From Variovorax sp. PBL-E5 (GTDB taxonomy: Bacteria; Pseudomonadota; Gammaproteobacteria; Burkholderiales; Burkholderiaceae_C), in NCBI RefSeq assembly GCF_901827185.1, contig NZ_LR594671.1:3410001-3474000 (forward strand): 64,000 nucleotides of DNA, written 5' to 3'. The translations under genes were made by a program, and so were the position numbers. Position 1 is the first letter of the stretch, and each line of letters starts with the position of its first letter. Shown here in pieces: positions 44,268-52,693 of this stretch. Under the pieces are notes generated by a model. The model did not search any database, was not told the origin of the DNA, and was given only the letters and a program-made list of their open reading frames with translations.

Positions 44268-46357
44268 CGCGCGTCGGCGTCCACGAGGGCCTGCTTGCTG
44301 CCGAGGCGCTGCAGATCGTCGACGATCTGCTTCTGCGACATGATGCTCAGGTCGATGACCTCCCTCGCCTGCGCGACGTAGTACGCCAGCTGCTCGTCGC
44401 TGCGCGCGATGGACTTGCCCAGCGTTCCTTCGATGCGCTGCAGATGCGTGCCGAGCTTGTCGTTCGATTCGCTGAACAGCTGAACGGCAAAGCCGAATGC
44501 GTCGCCCAGGCTCGCCACTTCGACGGCACTGCCGGTGATCTGCGCGGCGACAGCGGCCATCTTGCCGGTCTGCGCATCGACCGTGTCCGTGAAGCGGCTG
44601 CCGACCCGGTCCAGCATTTCCGCCGACGAGGTGACCAACGCGTCGATGGCCGTTCGCTGCTCGCCGGACGCATGGTTCACCGCGTCGAGCAGTGTCTCGA
44701 GCACGCTCAGCATGCGGCTGCGTTCCTCCAGCATCGCGTTGTCGCGCGCCATGCTGTCGGAAAGCTTCTGGCGCAGCTCGGCCACCACCTCGGCTGCGGC
44801 ACGAGGCGCCTCGGCGGCGGCTTGCAGCAGCCGGGCGATCTCGGCGACCGTGGTCTCTGCGTGTGCGCCCGTCTGTGCGGACATGTCGCGGGCGGTCTGC
44901 GCCAGCGTTTCGCAGAGCTGCTGCTGCGCACCGAGGGTCTGCGCGCCCGTTTGCTGCCATTCCTGCTGCAGCGAGGCGGCCATGGCCGACAGCGCATGCG
45001 TCCAGGCCGACAGCCGCTGCTCATCGCGCAATGCCGTTCCCGCCTGCAGGTCGGCATGCGCCTGGCCCACGTTGCGCAGCAGCGAGTCCGCGTGCTGCCC
45101 GAAGCTCGCCGCCACCGTGGCCAAGGCCTGGTGCGCATCCTCCGACTGCTTCTCGCTGACCCGCTGATGCTGCGCAAGGACGCTGTCCCAGGTGTCCGAC
45201 ACACGGGCCATCGTGCTTTCCAGACGGCCGCCGACCTCCTGCACCAGAGAGGCCGAACGCTGTTCGAAGCTTTCGGCAAAGTGGTCGTGCGCGTGGCGCA
45301 GCGCCTCGGACAGCGCTTCGCTCGTATGCCGGTGCTCGGCGAGCGCGGTCTTCCAGGTCTGCGCCACGCTGGTGTGGGTGGCTTCGAAGCGGATCGACAG
45401 ACCGTCGAGTTGCTGCTGCACGGTGTGCGCGACGGTCTCGTGCAACCCGGCGGTTTCGCGCGCGATCCCTGCCATCGTGGCTTCGACGACCGGCTGGATC
45501 GTCGCGCCGGCGATGCGGGCGCTTTCGCTCAGGCTCTGGTTCAAGGATTGCCCGACGGAAGAGGCCAGACTGGCGTATGCGGCCTCGGTCTTGCGATGGA
45601 AGCTGTCCTGGCCGGCGGCCAGGCGCTCGTTCAGCGCTTCGCTTTGCCGTTCCATCGTCGCCATCATGCGTTGCAGCCGATCGGCCAGCTCGGGCATCGC
45701 CTGGTCCTGCCGCTGCAGCAGCTTGAAGGATTCCTCGCGCTGATGGGCCAGGGAGAAGCCACGCAAGGTGGTCGCAATCCGCTGGTCGAGCCTTTGTCCC
45801 GCCTGCAGCCGCTCGCGCCGGCACAACGCCGAGGCGAGGCCCAGCATCGCGGAAGCGGCCACGCCCGCGACCGATGTCCCGAAGGCCAATCCCAAGCCCT
45901 TCACGGGGGCGGACAGGGAGGCGCGGATGGCCTGCAGGTCGGTCGCGCTCTCCAGCGCGATGCCGGTGCCCTTCAGCGTGACGACCATTCCCAGGAACGT
46001 GCCCAACATGCCCAGCAACACCAACAGCCCGGCCAGGTACGGCGTCAGCGCCGGGCCGGGCAAGCCAACGCGCTCACCTTCGATCCGCAGGCGCACCGCG
46101 TTTTGCAGGGAAGGATCCAGCTGCTCGAGCCAGGGGCCGAGGCTCGCCGGGGGATCGCGCAGGTCCGCCGTGGCGCGAGTCAAGGTGGACGTGGCCTGGC
46201 GAAAGCGCTGCAATTCCAGCGCGCCCATCAGGTAGAACGCGGCGACGAACACCGTGATGGCCAACGCCAACGGGCTCGAACCGACGTAGCCGGCAGCGGC
46301 CCAGCACACGGCGGCCAGGCCGGCGACAAGGACGGCGTGATGAAGAAATCTATTCAT
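44264..46357 (-). CDS. MotA/ZorA-like membrane protein with long coiled-coil tail and DUF802 repeats
   Basis: This 697-residue protein has four predicted membrane helices (about 8-25, 28-45, 105-127, 154-175). The third, YLAGLLVLLGMLGTFLGMVV, and the fourth, GLGLAFGTSVAGVAASAMLG, have the look of MotA/TolQ/ExbB/ZorA pore helices. About 520 residues follow as a continuous helical, Ala/Gln/Glu-rich cytoplasmic tail. Within it, about 329-378 and 385-430 are related repeats (V-x2-TW-x3-LA-x-H, then SF-x-Q-x3-SL), consistent with DUF802. A pore subunit with a huge tail is the ZorA design. The function of this version is unknown. Confidence 0.85.
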   Translation of the reverse strand: MNRFLHHAVLVAGLAAVCWAAAGYVGSSPLALAITVFVAAFYLMGALELQRFRQATSTLTRATADLRDPPASLGPWLEQLDPSLQNAVRLRIEGERVGLPGPALTPYLAGLLVLLGMLGTFLGMVVTLKGTGIALESATDLQAIRASLSAPVKGLGLAFGTSVAGVAASAMLGLASALCRRERLQAGQRLDQRIATTLRGFSLAHQREESFKLLQRQDQAMPELADRLQRMMATMERQSEALNERLAAGQDSFHRKTEAAYASLASSVGQSLNQSLSESARIAGATIQPVVEATMAGIARETAGLHETVAHTVQQQLDGLSIRFEATHTSVAQTWKTALAEHRHTSEALSEALRHAHDHFAESFEQRSASLVQEVGGRLESTMARVSDTWDSVLAQHQRVSEKQSEDAHQALATVAASFGQHADSLLRNVGQAHADLQAGTALRDEQRLSAWTHALSAMAASLQQEWQQTGAQTLGAQQQLCETLAQTARDMSAQTGAHAETTVAEIARLLQAAAEAPRAAAEVVAELRQKLSDSMARDNAMLEERSRMLSVLETLLDAVNHASGEQRTAIDALVTSSAEMLDRVGSRFTDTVDAQTGKMAAVAAQITGSAVEVASLGDAFGFAVQLFSESNDKLGTHLQRIEGTLGKSIARSDEQLAYYVAQAREVIDLSIMSQKQIVDDLQRLGSKQALVDADAR

Positions 46358-47093
46358 GGCAGTCTGGTGGCCTCATGCGAAGGGCTTCGAGCAGCCCTTC
46401 GATCGGTTGCATTCGAAAATCAAGTTCGGCGAGGAGCAGGTCCTGCATGTCCTTGCAGAACAGATCCAGCCACTCGCCGGGTGGCGTCGTGTTGTCGGGA
46501 TCGATCGACGCCTGTGCTGCCTGGCGCAGGCGCTCGAAATGCCTTGCGAGCCCTGCGGAAGCCGCCGTCAGCAAGCTGCGCTCGCGCGCACCCAGCACCT
46601 GTTCCATCACCACGTCCACGGCAGCAAGCCGGGCCATGGCAGGCGATCGGGCCGCCAGCGCCGCCCGCAGCCGGCTGCGCAACGGGGCGATGCTCGATTC
46701 CATGGCCTGTTGCCGGGCAAGGTAGCGCTGACGGTAGGGCTTGAAGGCGGCTGTCGTGGCCGTGGTGTCTCCGGGCGTCGACGCACGCAGGCGCCGGCCT
46801 TCTTTGTCGGTCGTGGAGAGGCCATCCTCGGCGATCGCATTCTTCAATGCGGTTCGCACGCGGGCGTATTCGCCTTCCTCGGCGCGGCTGGAGGCCCGGG
46901 CGCCGGCGGGCGCAGGCGCCAGGCCACCATTCAGTGCCGCGGACAGCGAGATGGCATCCGTCCAATCGAACCATTGGCTCAATCGATCCGCAGTGGCCTG
47001 TCCGGATTCGCGGACTTCGGTGCCGGTCAGCCGAGAGAGCACGCACACCAGCGCCGAGCCGTTGAAACCTGTGCGCTGTGAAACGTGCGCCAT
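46350..47093 (-). CDS. DUF3348-type protein, first gene of the motor-like operon
   Basis: This 247-residue protein appears to match DUF3348, a family without a known role. The N-terminus, RTGFNGSALVCVLSRLTG then LSQWFDWTDAISLSAALNG, is the conserved part. The middle is basic and helical (YRQRYLARQQAMESSIAPLR), and the end is helical (EWLDLFCKDMQDLLLAELDF). No signal or membrane segment is present. ATG 47093 follows AGGCGG and is preferred to an upstream in-frame start. It overlaps the MotA-like gene by 8 bases, so its production is probably coupled to the motor. Confidence 0.75.
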   Translation of the reverse strand: MAHVSQRTGFNGSALVCVLSRLTGTEVRESGQATADRLSQWFDWTDAISLSAALNGGLAPAPAGARASSRAEEGEYARVRTALKNAIAEDGLSTTDKEGRRLRASTPGDTTATTAAFKPYRQRYLARQQAMESSIAPLRSRLRAALAARSPAMARLAAVDVVMEQVLGARERSLLTAASAGLARHFERLRQAAQASIDPDNTTPPGEWLDLFCKDMQDLLLAELDFRMQPIEGLLEALRMRPPDCHE

Positions 47094-47209
47094 ACCGCCT
47101 GAACGAAAAACCGTGCAGTCTACCTTGATCGAATCGGCAAGGCCGCCCTGCCCCATCCGGCCGCCGGAGGCGAGACGAGTCTCCGCTTCTTATCGAGCGA
47201 TGAGGATGT

Positions 47210-47854
47210 CTAGTCCGACAACCGTGTACGCAGCGCCCGCACCGCGCTGTCGACGGTGGTCAGCACCGGCAGCCCCGATGCCAGTTCGCAGGCCTGCCGC
47301 GCACGGGCCATGCTGAACTGGGCCAATGCGATGCGCGTGCAGCCGCGCGCGCACAACAGCGCCGCCTGTGCGGCGATGAGCCGGTCGTGCGTCTCCCCGT
47401 CGCCGCGGTTCAACGCGTCCATCGCGCCGTCGGCCAGCGCGGGTTCGAGTGCCATGCCGGCCGGAAACTCGGGCGGCATCGACGCCAGCGTCGGCGCGAA
47501 GGTGGCGATGAGCCCGAGCTTGCCGGCACCCGCCGCCGCATCCGCCACCATCGCCTCGTTGGGCTTGAGCACGGGCAGGCCGGCATGCCGCTGCGCGACG
47601 GCCTCGATGCAGGGCCCGAAAGCCGAGCAGGTGAAGAGGATGCCCTGCGCGCCGGCGTCGACCGCATACTGCGTCAGCCGCTGGAAGCGCTCGTGCATCG
47701 CGGCGTCGAGCCCTCGGCCGCTGCGTGCGAGATCGGTCGAGAGGCTGTCGTCGAGCAGGTTCATCCGCGACGCCTGCGGCCAGTCGCGTTCGAAGGCGGC
47801 GTTGATCGGAGCGACCGAATGGCTCAGCGCGTGGATGAGGGCAATGCGTGTCAC
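47210..47854 (-). CDS. Aspartate/glutamate racemase superfamily protein
   Basis: This 214-residue protein has the racemase-superfamily fold pattern: RIALIHALSHSVAPINAAF at the start and the first catalytic cysteine in GILFTCSAFGPCIEAV. At the place of the second cysteine it reads RIALAQFSMARA, with no Cys, so classic two-base racemisation is doubtful. A decarboxylase, isomerase or one-base role is possible. The start is GTG 47854, three bases after the NodT stop, so it trails the efflux operon. No functional link to efflux is evident. Confidence 0.8.
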   Translation of the reverse strand: MTRIALIHALSHSVAPINAAFERDWPQASRMNLLDDSLSTDLARSGRGLDAAMHERFQRLTQYAVDAGAQGILFTCSAFGPCIEAVAQRHAGLPVLKPNEAMVADAAAGAGKLGLIATFAPTLASMPPEFPAGMALEPALADGAMDALNRGDGETHDRLIAAQAALLCARGCTRIALAQFSMARARQACELASGLPVLTTVDSAVRALRTRLSD

Positions 47855-47856
47855 GG

Positions 47857-49350
47857 TCAAGGACTGGTTCTCGGTGCGGAGGCGGAAGGCGCGGGCGCCG
47901 AGGCCCCCTCGCCGTCCCATCCGGCCTGCCAGCCGCCGCCCAGCGCCTGGATCAGCGTGACGGCCGCGTTCTGGCGGCTGACCTGCAGCTGGATCAGCGT
48001 GCGCCGTGCGCTCAGCGCCGAGGCCTGCGCGGTCACCACGTCGGTGTAGCTGACCTGCCCTTGCCGATAGCGGTTGAGCAATTGCTGCTCGGTGCGGTCC
48101 GCCGCCTCCGAGGCTTCGCGGCGCAGGCCGTCCTGCTGCGCCAGCCGGCTGCCGGCGGTGAGCTGGTCCTCGACGTTCTGGAATGCGGTCAGCGCGGTCT
48201 GGCGATAGCGCGCGACGGCCGCATCGCGCGTGGCCGTGGCGGCATCGACGCGTGCACTGATCGCGCCCGCATCGAACACCGTCTGCGCCACCGAGAGACC
48301 GAGCGACCACAGCGTGTTCGAGGCGCCGAACAGATCGCCCACGCGGCTCGCGGTGCTGCCGACCGAGGCACTGAGCGACAGGTTCGGGTAGTAGGCCGAG
48401 CGCGCGATGCCGATCTGCGCATTGGCCGACGCCACGTCGCGTTCCGCGGCGGCGATGTCGGGCCGGCGCTGCAGCAGCGTCGAGGGCACGGCGAGCGGAA
48501 TGCCCGGCACGGTCGGCGTCCAGTCGGCGGCCGGCAGGCTGAACTCGGCCGGCGCGGCACCGGTCAGCACCGCGATCGCATGCTCCAGCGCGTCGCGCGT
48601 GCGCTGCAGCGCGACGCGGTCGGCGCGCGTGTTGACCAGCAGCGTCTGCGCCTGCAGCACGTCGGTCTGCGCGGCGATGGCGGCGTTGTAGCGGTTGCGC
48701 GTGATCTCATAGCTGCGCTCGTAGCCTTCGATGGTCTCGGCCAGCAGCTTGAGTTCGGCATCGGCCTCGCGCAGCGAGAAGTAGTTGGTCGCCAGATCGC
48801 CCAGCGCCGAGAGGCGGGCCGCGGCCAGGTCGGCCTCGCTCGCCTGCGCGCTGGCCTGCGCGCCCGTCACGGCCAGACGCAGGCGGCCCCACACGTCGGG
48901 CGCCCAGTCGGCGCCGAGCGAGGCATTGAACGAATTGCTGGGCGTGGTGTTGCGCGCGCCCGAACGGGTGGCGCCGCCGCCGAGCGAGACCGACGGAAAG
49001 AGCGCCGCACGCTGCTCGCGCACCAGCGCCTGGGCCTGCGCATAGTTGGCGACGGCGGCGGCGATGTTCTGGTTCGATACCTGCACGCGCTGCGCCAGCT
49101 CGTCGAGCTTCGCATCGCCGAAGAGCTTCCACCATTCGCCGCGGTCCAGCGCATCGGCCGGCGCCGCGGGCAGCCAGCCCTGGGCCGTGGGCGCTTCCTT
49201 CCAGGCCGCAGGCAAGGCGGTGGTGGGACGCTCGTAGGCCGGCCCGACGGCGCAGGCGCTCAGGACCGCCGCCAGGGCCAGCGCCATGGACGTTCGTGCG
49301 AGGCGGCGGCTCGGGCGGCCGCGGAGGGATGGGCTGTTCGGTGCGGTCAT
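47857..49350 (-). CDS. NodT/OprM-type outer-membrane efflux lipoprotein
   Basis: This 497-residue protein is the TolC-like channel of an RND pump. The signal ends in the lipobox LSAC (Cys about 33) and CAVGPAYERP, typical of NodT-family lipoproteins. Two repeats of coiled-coil helices follow (NIAAAVANYAQAQALVREQR and its partner near RLAQQDGLRREASEA), plus RRPDIAAAERDVASANAQIG, a family hallmark. It lies 15 bases after mdtC, so the pump carries its own outer-membrane exit. Confidence 0.93.
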   Translation of the reverse strand: MTAPNSPSLRGRPSRRLARTSMALALAAVLSACAVGPAYERPTTALPAAWKEAPTAQGWLPAAPADALDRGEWWKLFGDAKLDELAQRVQVSNQNIAAAVANYAQAQALVREQRAALFPSVSLGGGATRSGARNTTPSNSFNASLGADWAPDVWGRLRLAVTGAQASAQASEADLAAARLSALGDLATNYFSLREADAELKLLAETIEGYERSYEITRNRYNAAIAAQTDVLQAQTLLVNTRADRVALQRTRDALEHAIAVLTGAAPAEFSLPAADWTPTVPGIPLAVPSTLLQRRPDIAAAERDVASANAQIGIARSAYYPNLSLSASVGSTASRVGDLFGASNTLWSLGLSVAQTVFDAGAISARVDAATATRDAAVARYRQTALTAFQNVEDQLTAGSRLAQQDGLRREASEAADRTEQQLLNRYRQGQVSYTDVVTAQASALSARRTLIQLQVSRQNAAVTLIQALGGGWQAGWDGEGASAPAPSASAPRTSP

Positions 49351-49365
49351 GGGTTCAGGCGGCGA

Positions 49366-52300
49366 TCATGCTGGAGCGCCGGGACCGGCGGCTCGGGCCA
49401 GGTGTTTTTCGTTGGCCGGGCGCCGGCGCAGCTTGTCGAGCAGCACGTAGACGACCGGCGTGGTCAGCAGCGTGAGCAGTTGGCTCGCGATCAGTCCGCC
49501 GATGATGGCGACGCCCAGCGGCTGGCGCAACTCGGCGCCGAGGCCGAAGCCGATCGCGAGCGGCAGCGCGCCGAGCGCGGCGGCCAGCGTGGTCATCAGG
49601 ATCGGGCGGAAGCGCAGCATGCAGGCCTCGCGCACCGCTTCGGTCGCGGTCAGCCCGCGCGCGCGCTCGGCCTCGAGCGCGAAGTCGATGATCAGGATGG
49701 CGTTCTTCTTGACGATGCCGATCAGGAGGAAGACGCCGATCAGCGCGATGATGGAGAACTCCATGCGGAACAGCAGCAGCGCCAGCACCGCGCCCACGCC
49801 GGCCGAAGGCAGCGTGGTCAGCACGGTGATCGGATGGATCAGGCTTTCGTAGAGCACGCCGAGCACGATGTAGATCACCACCAGCGCGGCCAGGATGAGC
49901 AGCAGCTGCTGTCCCTGCGACTGCTGCGCGGCGAGCGCCGTGCCCTGGAAACTGCCGCGCACGTTGATCGGCATCGCGATGTCGGCCTCGGCCTCGGCGA
50001 CGATGGCCTTCGCGTCGCCCAGGCTCACACCGTCGGCGAGATTGAACGAGACGGTGCTCGAGAGCTCGGTGTCCTGGTGGTCGATCGAGGTCGGCACCGC
50101 GCGCTCGCGGAGTGTGGAGAAGGCCGCCAGCGGCACCATCGGCGTGACGGCGGTCGCGACCTGCTGGCCGGCGGACGAGGTGCGCGAGGCGGGGTTGGCC
50201 GAGGTGACCGTCGAGGTCCCGCTGCTGGCGTCGGTGTTGAGCTGCAGCGAACTCGTGATCGTGTTGCCGCTCGCGGTCGTGACCGAGTTCAGCGTCGACG
50301 GCACGTAGACGTCCTTGAGCACGATCGGCGAGCGCTGGAAGCGCGGCGCCCATTCCATGATGACCGAATACTGATTGAGTTCGTCGTAGATGGTCGCCAC
50401 CGAACGCTGGCCGAAGGCGTTGTAGAGCGCGTTGTCGACCGCGCTCGAGGTCACGCCCAGGCGCGCGGCGGCGTCGAGGTCGACGTCGACGTAGGTCTCG
50501 ACACCATTGTCTGCATCGTCGCTGTCGACATCGGTCAGCTTGGCTTCCTGGCGCAGGCGATCGGCCAGCTTCGTGGACCAGGTGCGCAAGTCGGCGAGGT
50601 TGTCGCTCTTGAGCGTGTACTGGTAGGCTGAATTGCTCGTGCGCCCGCCCATGCGCAGATCCTGCACCGGGCTCAGGAACACGCGCAGGCCGGTCAGCTG
50701 ATTGAGCTGCGGACGCAGGCGGTCGATCACCGCATTGGTCTTCTCGCTGCGCTCGGAGATGGGCTTCAGGTTGACGAACATGAAGCCGCCGCCCGCGCGG
50801 CTGCCGCCCGCGAAGCCGACCACCGTGTCGACCGCCGGATCCTTGTGGATGATGTCCACGGCCGCCTTCAGCTTGTCGGCGATCGCCACCGACGAGATAC
50901 TCTGGTCGGCCCGCAGCCCGGCATTGAGCTGGCCCACGTCCTGCTGCGGAAAGTAGCCCTTCGGAATCGCGCTGAACAGGTAGATGTTGAGCCCGATCAC
51001 CGCCAGCAGCACCAGCATCACCACGCCCTTGCTCGCCAGTGCCCAGTCCAGGCTGTGGGCGTAGGTGCCCAGGGTCCATTCCCAGGCGCGTTCGGCCTTG
51101 CTGCCGAGCCAGGCGCGCACGCGGCCCGGCGGCTCGCCCTTTTCCTCGGCCTCGCTGCGCAGCAGCATGGCGCACAGCATCGGCGTGGTGGTGAGCGAGA
51201 TCACGAGCGAGATCAGCACCGAGGCCGACAGCGTGACCGCGAACTCTCGGAACAGCCGCCCGACCTGCCCGCCCATGAACAGCAGCGGGATGAACACCGC
51301 CACCAGCGACAGGCTGATCGACAGCACCGTGAAGCCGACCTCGCGCGCGCCGCGCAGCGCGGCCTCCATGCGGTTCATGCCGGCCTCCACGTGGCGCATG
51401 GTGTTCTCGAGCACCACGATGGCGTCGTCCACCACGAAGCCGGTCGCGACCGTGAGCGCCATCAGGCTCAGGTTGTTGAGGCTGTAGCCCAGCAGGTGCA
51501 TCACGCCGAAGGTGCCGAGCAGCGACACCACGGTGGCGACCGCGGGAATGATGGTGGCGCGCGCCTTGCGCAGGAACAGGCCGACCACCAGCACCACCAG
51601 CACGATGGAAATCATCAGCGTGCCCTCGATCTCGCGCAGCGAGGCGCGGATGGAGTTGGTGCGGTCCGACGCGACCTGGATGTCGATGTCCTGCGGCAGC
51701 TGCGCGCGCAGCTCGGGCATCAGCTTGCGCACGCCGTCCACCGTGTCGATGATGTTGGCGCCGGGCGACTGCGTGACCAGCACGATCACCGCGGGCTCGC
51801 CGTTGAACAGGCCCAGCGTGCGCGTGTTCTCGACGCTGTCGATCACGCGCGCCACGTCGCCCAGCCGCACCGCGGCGTTGTTGCGCCAGGCGATCACCAT
51901 GTCGCGGTAGGCGTCGGCGCGCAGGCCGGGCGCGGGCGTGTAGATCTGCATGCGGCGGTCGGCGGTCTCGATCGCGCCCTTGGGCCGGTTGGCGTTGTTG
52001 GCCTGGATCGCGGCGCGCACGTCCTCGCTGCTGATGCCCAGGCGATTCAGCGCGAAGGGTTCGAGCTCGACCCGCACCGCCGGCAGCGAGCCGCCGCCGA
52101 TCTCGACCTCGCCCACGCCTTCGACCTGCGACAGCCGCTGGCTGACGATGTTCGAGACCGCGTCGTAGATCTGGCCCGGCGTGCGCGTCTTGGAGGTCAG
52201 CGCGATGATCATGATCGGCGCTGCGGTCGGGTTGCGCTTGCGGTAGGTCGGGTTGCTGCGCAGCGTGGCGGGCAGGTCGACGCGCGACGCGTTGATGGCG

Positions 52301-52629
52301 GCTTGCACCTCCCGCGCGGCGCTGTCGATGTTGCGGCTGAGGTCGAACTGCAGCGTGATGCGGGCAGCCCCGGTCGAACTCGTCGAAGTGAGTTCGTTGA
52401 CGCCGGGGATGATGCCCAGGCGGCGCTCCAGCGGCGTGGCCACGCTCGAGGCCATGGTGCTCGGGCTCGCGCCCGCCAGGCTGGCCTGGACCGAGATGGT
52501 CGGGAAGTCGACCTGCGGCAAGGGCGAGACCGGCAGCACGAAGAAAGCGACGATGCCGGCCAATGCGATGCCGATGGTCAGCAGCACCGTGGCGATCGGC
52601 CGCTCGACGAAGGGCTTGGAAAGGTTCAT
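49366..52629 (-). CDS. mdtC: RND efflux transporter, MdtC-like
   Basis: This 1087-residue inner-membrane proton antiporter has 12 predicted helices and two large periplasmic loops. NLSKPFVERPIATVLLTIGI starts the protein. The proton-relay aspartate pair is in [15 protein letters not shown], and the second half repeats the plan ([19 protein letters not shown]). Two adjacent RND genes behind one adaptor define MdtABC-type heterotrimeric pumps, which export bile salts, novobiocin and other compounds in E. coli. ATG 52629 has GAGGGG eight bases upstream. A strong hairpin separates it from mdtB. Confidence 0.92.
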   Translation of the reverse strand: MNLSKPFVERPIATVLLTIGIALAGIVAFFVLPVSPLPQVDFPTISVQASLAGASPSTMASSVATPLERRLGIIPGVNELTSTSSTGAARITLQFDLSRNIDSAAREVQAAINASRVDLPATLRSNPTYRKRNPTAAPIMIIALTSKTRTPGQIYDAVSNIVSQRLSQVEGVGEVEIGGGSLPAVRVELEPFALNRLGISSEDVRAAIQANNANRPKGAIETADRRMQIYTPAPGLRADAYRDMVIAWRNNAAVRLGDVARVIDSVENTRTLGLFNGEPAVIVLVTQSPGANIIDTVDGVRKLMPELRAQLPQDIDIQVASDRTNSIRASLREIEGTLMISIVLVVLVVGLFLRKARATIIPAVATVVSLLGTFGVMHLLGYSLNNLSLMALTVATGFVVDDAIVVLENTMRHVEAGMNRMEAALRGAREVGFTVLSISLSLVAVFIPLLFMGGQVGRLFREFAVTLSASVLISLVISLTTTPMLCAMLLRSEAEEKGEPPGRVRAWLGSKAERAWEWTLGTYAHSLDWALASKGVVMLVLLAVIGLNIYLFSAIPKGYFPQQDVGQLNAGLRADQSISSVAIADKLKAAVDIIHKDPAVDTVVGFAGGSRAGGGFMFVNLKPISERSEKTNAVIDRLRPQLNQLTGLRVFLSPVQDLRMGGRTSNSAYQYTLKSDNLADLRTWSTKLADRLRQEAKLTDVDSDDADNGVETYVDVDLDAAARLGVTSSAVDNALYNAFGQRSVATIYDELNQYSVIMEWAPRFQRSPIVLKDVYVPSTLNSVTTASGNTITSSLQLNTDASSGTSTVTSANPASRTSSAGQQVATAVTPMVPLAAFSTLRERAVPTSIDHQDTELSSTVSFNLADGVSLGDAKAIVAEAEADIAMPINVRGSFQGTALAAQQSQGQQLLLILAALVVIYIVLGVLYESLIHPITVLTTLPSAGVGAVLALLLFRMEFSIIALIGVFLLIGIVKKNAILIIDFALEAERARGLTATEAVREACMLRFRPILMTTLAAALGALPLAIGFGLGAELRQPLGVAIIGGLIASQLLTLLTTPVVYVLLDKLRRRPANEKHLARAAGPGAPA

Positions 52630-52646
52630 GCCCAAAGCCCCTCGGT

Positions 52647-52679
52647 CTTGCTCCCTCTCCCTCTGGGAGAGGGAGCAAG
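52647..52679. repeat. REP-like palindrome between mdtB and mdtC
   Basis: CTTGCTCCCTCTCCC and its exact inverse complement flank a TCT loop, giving a perfect 15-pair stem. CCCTCTCCC-type palindromes recur across many proteobacterial genomes, so this is probably a dispersed repeat. It lies 18 bases before the mdtC start in the transcript. It has no T-run and could stabilise upstream RNA or dampen mdtC. Confidence 0.75.
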
Positions 52680-52693
52680 GCTTCCACGGCGCA

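Noticed and set aside
42938..47093. Reading the motor-like operon as a flagellar MotAB stator or a canonical Zorya defence system
   Set aside because: There are no flagellar genes, the MotA-like protein has a tail far longer than MotA, and there is no ZorC, helicase or nuclease gene. Only the motor architecture is shared.
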